From positions 523,569-547,608 of the forward strand of contig NW_019774591.1 in NCBI RefSeq assembly GCF_001039355.2: 24,040 nt of DNA. The letters are read 5' to 3'. Within the stretch, counting starts at the first letter, position 1. Each line of letters starts with the position of its first letter. Of the stretch, positions 1 through 10,461 are shown piece by piece. Made by a program: the position numbers and the translations under genes. The notes beneath the pieces are model-generated. The model did not search any database. It worked only from the letters and a program-made list of their open reading frames with translations, and was not told the DNA's origin. This DNA is from Lingula anatina (taxonomy: Eukaryota; Brachiopoda; Lingulata; Lingulida; Lingulidae).

Positions 1-60
1 GACAGAGAGAGAAAGAGAGTAACACCCTTCTCTCACCCTCTCTCTCTCTCACATAATCTT

Positions 61-97
<37 letters not shown>

Positions 98-110
98 AAC
101 ACACACACAC
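1..110. repeat. Compound microsatellite (GA/TC)n plus (CA)n at a splice donor
   Basis: Runs of GA and TC (1-86) then an interrupted (CA)n (87-110) form the start of the CCDC150 intron after exon 22. On the minus strand the intron begins GTGTGTGTGTGTTTGTG. Confidence 0.9.
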
Positions 111-257
111 CTTCAGCTGGTTATATTTCCTGCCCATGTATCTGGCATGGTCCCTCTCTGCCTGGAGTTGTGCCTGCATGGTGCCCAGGGCCTGCCTGGT
201 CTCCTGCTGCCCCATCTCGGCATAGTCGGCCAGCTTGGTCACTGTCTGCCTGCTGGC
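111..257 (-). CDS. CCDC150: CCDC150 coding exon 22 (residues 1059-1107), last exon in window
   Basis: Encodes ASRQTVTKLADYAEMGQQET through RKYNQLK. Acceptor TTCTCCAG. The donor AAG|GTGTGT is the first repeat of a (GT)n microsatellite. Phase 0; the next exon is outside the window. Confidence 0.87.
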
Positions 258-2221
258 CTGGAGAACACACAGAGAATAGAACCAATCAAGTCTAGAATAG
301 CAGGGGCGAACGGAAACCATCTTCTGGGTCTTCCAGAAGACGGTCAGAATTTTTCAAGTTGACACTGATGAGCATCTTATTTTTTCTGTCAAAAGACGGT
401 CAAAAATGGAGGATGGATCATGATGATCCATCCTCCATTTTTGACCGTCTTTTGACAGATTTATTCAAAGATAATTTGGAAGACTGTCAAAAAATATCGC
501 TGGGTCCAACCCTGAATAGGCTTTGGCAAAAGTTGTTTAAGGCATACTGTATAAACATATTTTGGCCTGTTCACAATGAATTTATTGGCCTAGAGTTACC
601 GTGCTCTAACTCTGTGGGATCTCTCTCTGATTGCACTCAGATGAGCAGACTCCTCTTGTTTCTAACATACTCGTAAAATCACCAGTTTTTCTGTATTCTT
701 GTCAATGCCAGGAGGCGGCATGTTAATCTGTTAATCTCATTGCATTCAGCAAGAGTCCCTGTAGAGTTAGTAGCTAGGTTGATAAATTCATTGAGAATGG
801 GTCCTTAGACCTTTAGATGAAAAAAAAAATCCAGAAAATTTTAGCAATTTTCCCACATTTCATAAAGTTATATCAAAACTATGATATCTGTAAACCTGTT
901 TTGACTTTCTTATTTTTAAGTCACTCTTGTAGTGGAGATGGAAACTGATGAATAACTGGCATAATGCCCAAATTATATCTACAAAGAGTAAGCTTCAACA
1001 TCCTTCTAGCCTCCTCAACAGTCTTCCATGCCCCCCCCCCCCCAATACAAACAATAGTATCAACTAAAAAGACTAACCTTCAACATCCTTCTAGCCTCCT
1101 CAGCAATCTCCTGTGCCCTCTGCCTCTCCTCTTCCACCATCATTCTCTGTTCTAAGGCCGCCTGCTCCATCTGGGCCTGAGATTGCCTGGGATTGAAACA
1201 TTTTGCTAATATTGACTGAAGTGGTGTATTTGTTGGAGTGCCACCAGTTTGGTTGTCATTCATTGGCCAAAAAATTATTTTTATTTCTAAGTCTCATCTC
1301 TAATCACAATGATTATAATAAATGCCTACTGACAGATAACGTGATTCATACATTTTCTATTTCTTATTAACTCTCATCCTAATTTTCATAATTATAAATG
1401 CTTACTGACATATATCATAAATCCAAAGATAGAGTAAGAAAAAAAACTAAATATATATAGCTTGTGTACCTGGACTTCACAAGTTCAGATTGCAGCTTCT
1501 CAAACTTGGACTTGAACCACTCATGAGCATCCTGCAGGCTGTGCGATATCTGCATAGACTCGTCGTTGGCCTCCATCAGTTTCTCTTCAGTCTTCCTTCG
1601 CAGTTCTTCAAGTTCTTGTTCCCTTTTCCGAGCTTCCTAAAATAAGAAAATGAATTATGCGTGATTTAAAAAATACATTATCCTGCTAGTTATGCTATAT
1701 TATGATTTCAAGTTATTTGAATTGTCCAGTTAACTTGACAAAAAAAGAAAAAATAAATTCACATTCTATGATTTCGATCTGATTGGAGACTTACCCTGTA
1801 TTTCCTATGTAGTTCCTCTCTCTGCTTTCTCTCTGACTGAAGCTTGTACTCACCCTGTATTTTCTATGTAGTTCTTCTCTCTACTTTCTCTCTGATTGAA
1901 GCTTGTACTTACCCTGTATTTCCTATGTAGTTCCTCTCTCTGCTTTCTCTCTGACTGGAGCTTGTACTCACCCTGTATTTCCTATGTAGTTCCTCTCTCT
2001 GCTTTCTCTCTGACTGGAGCTTGTACTTACCCTGTATTTCCTATGTAGTTCCTCTCTCTGCTTTCTCTCTGACTGGAGCTTGTACTCCTGGTCCTCCAGT
2101 ACCTGGCTGGTCTCCAGCTGAGCCTCAGAGAGACCCCGGATCTCCGCCTGAAGTGAGGCTATCTGGGACATGAAACTCTGGACTACATTGACCTGATGAG
2201 ATGAAAGTATTTTTTTTCTTC

Positions 2222-2252
<31 letters not shown>

Positions 2253-5200
2253 CATTTATATATTTATTTATTTATCAAAATGTTAGTTAACTTCTTGCAT
2301 GAAGTGGGCATCAATATAAAAACGTCAACCATTTATAAAATTAACATAAAATTCAAGTGTGCAAATGCCACCATCTTGAAGATGATGATATGACAAATTG
2401 AATGTAACTAAAAATTTCATCATTATAATTTTAAATGAAATATTCAAAGAATATGCAATATCTCAGTTGCTAATATATGATCATAATACCTGTTCTTCAT
2501 TTTTCTTCGCATATTCATCTCTCATCCTTTCTAGTTCTTTTACTTCATCTGCTATAACCTGTTTGAAATTAATTATAAAGTCTTTACAAACTTGCAGAAA
2601 TGAAAATACTGATTTTCAATTAGCATACCATAAATACAGCAATCATTACCTTTTTTATTTCAATTTCAATAAACATCTATTATTTTCCAGCAAAGCTTTA
2701 AAACACTCCACTTCTGTTGACTTTAAGTAAAAGCAAATAAAAATTTTAATCTCCCTCTACAATTAACATCATACTTACAAAAAATAAATAAATAAGAAAG
2801 AAAGAAAAGTGAACATTGTGATCATGTCAATGAGCCACACATTCTGTGCAATATTTGCAAAATTGTTTTATATTACTTCTTAATTACCATTGATTTCTTT
2901 CTCCATACTGCAGTATAAAGCAGCGAAAAAAAAATTATTGGGTAAGTCAAAATAATGAAACTATTATACAAAATTGGACTCAAACATTCATGTCTTTGTG
3001 GAATGACCCCTCTCCCCCCCCACCAAAAAAATAAATAAATAAATAAATAAATGCTCTAGACCAGTGCTATAAATCATTCCTGTCCACCCCCTCACCCTGA
3101 GTTTGCTGATGGTCTCCTCCTGTTCCTGTCTCAGTTTATGCAGGTGCTCTATCTGGCTGCGGTGCCTGGAGATCTTCTCCTTCTGTTCCTTCACCTGGTG
3201 CTCCAGTTCCGTCGCTCGGTGCCTCAGCTCGTGGTTAGCGCGCGACAGCTCACCGTTCTTGCTGACTAGCTCCTCGTTTTGCTTCCTTACCTAGGTCCGG
3301 ACAAAGATAATTTGGCATATAAAATAAACACTTAGAAGGGTTAAAAAGGCAAACACCTTAGCTAAGAGCAAAGGAAAGTCTACTGAAATGCCCTAGTGGT
3401 TATGGCATTGTAAATGAACTAAAAAGCTTGCTTTCACAAATAAAAAAATATTCTCTTACACAAAGACATATCAACACACATAAAAACATATACATGTAAA
3501 TACTTTTTTCCTAAAAAAAATCCTAGGTAACCTACCTCTGTTATATCTTTGTTGGTTTTCTTCACAGCTTTGTCCCTCTCCTGTCTCAACTGTTGTCTCA
3601 TGTTATCCAGGCGTTCTTCATAACTCTGCACCTCCTGTTTTCTCTCTTCCAACTCCTGACCCCTGGAATGCATCATAAAGATTTCCTGTGCAAGTATGAT
3701 ATGTTAAAATCAGGATTGTCTGAAAGGTGTTTCTCCTTCATAAATCCTAAAGAAAAATGTTTTTGTTAAATGACCTGCAAAATGGATTTTTGTGACAGTA
3801 GCACACAAAATTATAGCAGAATTTTCTTAAACTGATCATACCGTACCCCTCCCTTATAGTTTTTTTCTTTTTTTCAAAATGCCACAGTTTTAAAACTAAA
3901 GGGCTGCCTTGATAAAATCAAGTTTTTCTTTTTAAGTGGATCAGAAAAGAAAACAAATTTCTCTTATTTTGCCAAAAGTGAATAAGAAAGTTCTAGAAAA
4001 GCAGACTTTAGAGCATTAAATATAATTCAAAATTCTTTACCTGGCTTCCTTCAATTGTTCCATCAGATAATTCTTTTTCTCCACCTCATTCTGCAACCTC
4101 TCCACAGTAGACTGAAGCTTTCCGTTTGATGAGAGTAAGCCATCCAAGGAGTTTGCCATCTTGATATTATCATTCTTACACTTCTCCAGAGCCTCTCTCA
4201 GTGGACCAATCTGAAGCCAAGTAACAAATATGTTAAGAAACCAATGCAAATTGAAAATGAGGTTATATATGAGCTTTGGAAATTAGCTTTTTCTGTTCTT
4301 TATTAATTTCATAACCATCTCTACAGGAACACAACTGGAAGCAAGCTCGTGGAAAGGACACACTTTTTGTCAAATGTCTTTTCAAACAATATTTCCCATC
4401 AAAAATTAACATTAATTTGTTGGATTTCATTATTAAATAAGTCTGCAACGTTTTCACTATCACCTCATTGGACTCAAGTGTTTCCATGGCAATAAGCCTG
4501 GCTTGAAGTGTCTCCACCTCTTTCTGCATCCCATGCATGGCCTGCTGGACCTGGGACCTGAAACAACAGAGAATCAATCATAGACCCTTTTAGTGCTACA
4601 ATTTTCTGTATTGAAAAACTATTAGAAATTAACAACTCCATAATGCAGGTGTTATAAACTTTGAGAGTCACCGAAATGGAGCTCTCATTCAAACTATGCA
4701 GGCTGACCACATTAACTTTGATTGGTCTAAACAGTTGGAAGTCGACTTGTCAAAGCAACCTCCCCCCCCCACCACACCCACCAACAAAACTGTAAGGACC
4801 AGCCTAAGTGCTACACTATAGATAAGTGTAAAACAATTTACAAAAAGGGAAGATAGTCTGAATCAAAATATAATGGTCTGAAGATGAAAGCTATAAATAA
4901 TTTCCTGCAGAGTGAATACAGCACCACAACAATGTTTCACAATTCTTCCATCTGTTGGTTATTCAGTGATTATTCTTGCAAAGATATTATGACCCCTGAA
5001 CCCTTTTCACATTCAAATAAATATATCCTGATCTTAATCTCACAGTATATGTTACCTTTCTTTCCGGAGTTGCACAATTTGTGTATCTTTCTTGCCGAGT
5101 TCTGTCTGCAGGTGCTCCATGGCTCTCTGTAACTGAGAGTGGGAGGCCACCACACTCTCCAGGGTTGCTGCAATCTTCTTGTTGTCTTCCTTGGCATCAG

Positions 5201-6879
5201 AGAGGCTCTGCTGGAAGCTGTAGCCCTGCACTCACAAAAGAAATCCATGTGAATGATTGTGTGTGTGCGCGTGTGTGTGAGAGTGAGAGAGATTGAAATT
5301 GCAAACAGAATGTGTGTGTGTGTTTCTTTTCCTGATCAATTCAATTCAATTCAAACAGAACGTTGTCAGAGTTAACTTATCTTTCTCTTTTACTCATGTT
5401 AAAACTCTGATAGCATTTTCATCAGAGCTAACAAGCCCTCCTTATCAAAAAAGGCCTTTTGAATTGAATTGAATAACAACTATCTTGCAGATGAGGTCAA
5501 ATCTCTTACCTTCTGTCTCTCCCTTTCCTCCAGTGCCTGTATATGTGCCGCCAGTCTCTGTGTCTCCTTCATGGCCTCATCCCTGGCCTGGATGGCGAGA
5601 GCAAAGTCCTCCTCCTTCCTCTGGCCCACAGCAGACACCTGCTTCAGCTGACTCTCTAGTCTCTGGAGGCTGATTTTGCAATTGCCCAGGTCATTCTGTG
5701 CCTGAAATTGCAAAATTTTTAACATCATTTAAGATTTAGAAAATATGCGATGTTTCTTTTCTTAATGCCAGAAAATATTCTAGGCATCTATTTTGTTGTC
5801 TTATAAATTGTAAATCTTAATTCAATTTATAAAGTACTTTGTACAAATACCTGTTTTTTTTATTTATAACCTATCAACCATCACACAGATTCTCACTGAG
5901 AACTGGTTGATTTTCCTCAATTTAATCTAAACTCTTTGGGGCCTTCTCCCATTTCAACCCACTTTGATCTAACTGCAACTCTAATGACCTTCAGTTTGTA
6001 TGTTATTCCCACTTATCTTTAACTCTTTTCTCTCTGACACACTCACACCCTTGACCACTCAAACACACACATGCACACACAATAGTACAAACCTTGGTAT
6101 ATTTTCCCTCCAGAGCCTGGTTAATCTTCCTGAGCTGCGCCAGCTCAGCCTTGGAGCCAGACAAGCTCTCCATGTCTCTCTGCAGCTGCTCCAGTTTGGA
6201 CTGCAGCTTTCCCTTCTCGTAGGCCAGCTTGTTCTTCTGCTCCGTCATCTCTGCAATAACATGGTCCACTTGGTGCTGGGCTTGCTGAATAAAAACAGAA
6301 AAGAGAGGCGTTTTAATACATTGTTTGATACCACATCCATACAATGCCATACCATAGCATACTACACTATGTCTTATTAGTATACTATTACAAATACTAA
6401 AGCCATGCCACTCCATTATCCATGTTTCTCTGCTACTTATGCATATAAACAATATTTTTATAAAAAGATTCAAGTTGAATAAAGAAACTTTCAGCAATAA
6501 GGAATATGTCAGCCTCCCCATAGTTTTTTTTCTTTTTGCACTGAATATACCAAGCTGAAAATGACCTCAGTTCAACTGGGCAAAACCAAGTTACACAAAC
6601 TAACAGTTAAAATCTTAGCAATAGTTATATTTAAAAAATCTTGTACAGAAAAGGAAAATGGCTGTTAGTTTAACCTTCAATTTATATGGGTCAAAAACCC
6701 GACTGCAGTACCTGTTGTTGTTCCACTGCCCCCATTCTCTCCATCAGCCTGGTGTTCTCTTGCTCCAGCTGATGGCTGGCCTGTGTTAGTGTCTTGATTT
6801 CTAGGTGAGCCTGTTGTAGCTCTGCCTGCAGTCTGGTCCTCTCCTCAGCCATCCCATCCACTGCCTGGTTGACCTGTGT

Positions 6880-6922
<43 letters not shown>

Positions 6923-9900
6923 TCACCTGACATTGATAATTCACGATATAACTTATAATAATGGTAATAAAGTAATTCAATCACTATTCAATTCATTATT
7001 AATTACCATAAACAGTGATCAGACATGAAAATAAATAACAGTTAAATCAGTAGATTTAATTTTTAGTAGCAATATTCAGACATGGTAACAAAAAAACTGC
7101 ATACAGTGTTTTTTTTTACAAAGTCAATTTAAAGTCAATGTAGCAAAGTAAAAATTCAATTTTCAATTTTTATTTGTTCCTTTTTTTTATTTTAATTCAG
7201 TGGGCAACCCCTCACCTCTTCCAACAAATTTTCCTTATCTTTTAACACACCATCTTTCTCGTTTTCCAAGCTGTCTAATGTCTTCTGTAGATTCTCCATT
7301 TTTCCTTGAAGCTTCTTCATTTCTTCTTCTGCTATCTTAGCCTGCTGGTCCAGATCATTTTTCAGTTCTTTGTTCTGATTTCGAAGCTGCTCACTGTGAA
7401 GAAATAAACCACACCAAAAAAATACTTTGTTGAATTCAAAATTAAACAAGACCCTACAATCAAAGGGGTATAACTCCCAAAAATGAGATATGTTGAGCAG
7501 ATCGATAATTCTGCTATTTTTGTCTCTTTTACACACAGCACACTTAAAACTTTATGTGCACCTGGTGACTATATTTCTTGTATTCGTCTCAAATGTACCC
7601 ATAAAATATAGCACAGGCACTGAGCTTACTTATGCCCTGATTTGGTAACCCTTCCAATGCACATTAAAATAGGGGCATAGTAAGCTAAGCACTTATGCTA
7701 TTCCTTTGCACATTTGGGATGAAGTTGACACAAATACAACATCCTAATGTCCAGATTTCTGGAATAATCAGGAGACTTTAACGTCTGAAGTCTAGACACA
7801 CATTTTAGTTTCAAGACACTAACTTTCTTCCCTCCAACTCCTCCTTTTCTTTCCTCTCCTTCCGCAGTTCTTCTTTAACAAATACCACTTCTGACTGGTC
7901 TTTAAACTTTTCTTCCCACTCTTCTCTCTCCGTCTGTAATAATACATACTACACATATCATAGTTATAATATCAACACATTCAATACCCAATCATTATAA
8001 GTGTCTGTAAGGAGCAAGCACATCCTTCAGTTTAGATTGGCTGGTCTCTGTACCAAAAGGCAAAATGCACAGTTAAGTGCACTGCGGCCAAGATGAAGAG
8101 GAACAAAACTTTTAACTGGTTATTTCACCCTTTTAATAGTCGTATAAGTTTTATTTGAGCACATTGATCCTTTCTGTGGAAAGTAAATGAGTTGCCATTG
8201 GCTGTGCCATGACATATTGGAGGAATTCCAACAAACCGTTGCCTTTGAGGTTACGTGTTATTTCTCAACACTGGGGCTCTTCTTGCCAACCAACCAGGTC
8301 TAGATGCTGCTCATGATGTCATCCACAATACCCCTATAGGTTCAAATGCAGTTGCATGTCTCTTAGTAATTATATGAACTGTATTTCTCTTTTTGTTATA
8401 ATCATATTTGGACATGGGATGCCAGAACCTAGACATACCTACCTGCAATTGTCACATACCTGCACCTTATCGCACCTACCTGAACCTTGTCATACCTACC
8501 TGTATCTGCTGTTCAAACTGCTCCCTGAGGTTGGCTGCTTCCTCTGAAGCCGAAATTAAAGCTTTGTGCAGCTGACTGTTCTCTTGTTCTAGCTGTATGT
8601 GGGTATCCTGTATTAGAAAAAATTAGACCTAGACAGAAAAGTTCGCAAGTGTACATACACCGAAAAGGTGTAGAGAAATATAGAAAAGATACAATGTCAC
8701 GAGTGTACCCATAATTACCAACAGTTAATTAATCTTTTTAAACTATTATTATTATTATTATTTATTTATTATTATTTTTTTGTAGTAATCTTTTAAGGTC
8801 CATGTGGTCCGATGGCAAGTGCAGATTCGAGAATAAGTGTGATAACCACCGTTTTGGTGGTAAAATGGATTTTATTATGTTGTTTACTATGTATTCATTG
8901 TGGAATTTTAAATCTCATATAAAGAGTTGCTATCCCTCTAATAACTAACCCTGTGGTCATCAAATAGCTGCTGCATGCCCTCCAGTTGTTTGTTCAGGTC
9001 TGCATAGCCAATCTTAATCTTCTCCATCTCTCCAACCATCAGCCCTTTCTCATTTTCAAGTGCCTGAATTTTAGCTTTTTTACTTTCTGAAAATAAAAAA
9101 AAATATAGTAAATAATGAATAGTAAATACTGATGGTGATACCGTTTTTAGATTTAGATATATAAGATTAGATAACAATAGATGAATATTTTGTCAATCTT
9201 ATAACATGCTACACCTAATTCAATGCTGTATAGCTAAAGCTGCTCCTCTAGCCATAATCTGGCTTAACACCCCTTACCACCCCCCTACCCTTCCCAAGTT
9301 AAGTCTAGATGGATATTTAGTAAATCTTTTATCATGCCATACCTAATTCAATGCTGTATAGTTTAAGCTGCTCCTCTAGCTGTATTCTAGCTTGGTGGTC
9401 CTCCTGTGCACGTTGACGCGCCCTGGCTCCATCCTGTCTCAGTACTGAGCAGTCTGTGGACAGGGTTTTCACCTGAAAAGAGAAGAAAAAGTTTTGGTGA
9501 AACAAGTTTTTTTCACTGTGTCTCGTATAGCAATGGCAAAACAGTAAACTGATAATTCAGTTATGTCATCAAGGCCTTAACTGAATTGTTGAATTGTCTT
9601 GCCTTGTAATCTTCAGTCTCTTTACTCTTACACAAAGAAAAAATGTTATCAAAGGTAATATCATTTATCATTTATATTTCATAATGTGATTGAAATCTTT
9701 ATTATCCCCTTATTCCTTGTGCCTTTCCCTGACTTCACCCAATCTCAAAGCGGAACAATTTGTGGACATTTCTCTGCCTTTAAAACACATATTCGTCTTA
9801 AGAATTAAAAGTGTTAACTATTTAACTGGCTGTTTTACATTTACTTTTACTGTATAAATTTCATCATCTAGCTTGTATATTCTGATTCAAACTTTTCTAC

Positions 9901-10404
9901 TAGTTACTGAGGTCCAAAAGAGGGTTGAAAAGTTAAAGACACACAATGTCAAGCATAAATGATATGAGAGTTAGAGCCTTACTTCACCCCTCTCAGCTTC
10001 CACCACTTCCTCTAACTGGTGTATCCTGCTGAGCAGTGTATTGTGGGATTCCTCCAGACTGGAGCGGAGATTCTGCTCCCTTGCAAGCTCTTCTCTCAGT
10101 CCAGCCAGCTGCCTGGAGAGCTTCTGTTTTGTGGACTTGAGATCTTCCACTTTATTAGCTGTGTCAGCCTGTGAGGTTTAATCAAATATACAAAAATCTT
10201 TTGTTACATGTTTCATTTTGTCCATATTGTTACAAAAAACAAAGGCAATGGCAGAAGGCCACTGAAACACTTAAAATTCATTTTTTATAAATAATTGTTT
10301 TCTGCAGTGAATAATGATGCTACATATGCTCTCACACTGTGATCCATCATTGAAATTGGCTTTTTAATCACCGCATAATAATGTTCCTCTCTCTCTCTGT
10401 ATCT

Positions 10405-10461
<57 letters not shown>

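Larger units (their letters stand above)
258..1077 (-). other. CCDC150 intron 21 with palindrome and partial exon copy
   Basis: Contains the perfect palindrome at 385-459, an 8-base-stem hairpin at 320-340, a partial copy of exon 21 at 993-1030 and a C14 run near 1030-1043. No gene is supported in this stretch. Confidence 0.85.

Noticed and set aside
359-676. Plus-strand frame of 105 codons across the palindrome
   Set aside because: It lies in an intron, has no family similarity and is open only by chance.
1793-2087. CRISPR-like array of regular repeats
   Set aside because: There are no unique spacers; the units are head-to-tail copies of a eukaryotic exon end with splice donors.
3385-3425. 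SINE A-box (CCTAGTGGTTATGGCAT)
   Set aside because: No B box or tail nearby; a single short word is insufficient.
6003-6521. A 172-codon frame taken as one exon
   Set aside because: Only 6093-6284 is coiled-coil and bounded by splice sites; the remainder is intron read through in frame.
8790-8860. tRNA gene or tRNA-derived SINE
   Set aside because: A-box-like and B-box-like words are present, but spacing is wrong and no cloverleaf can be drawn.
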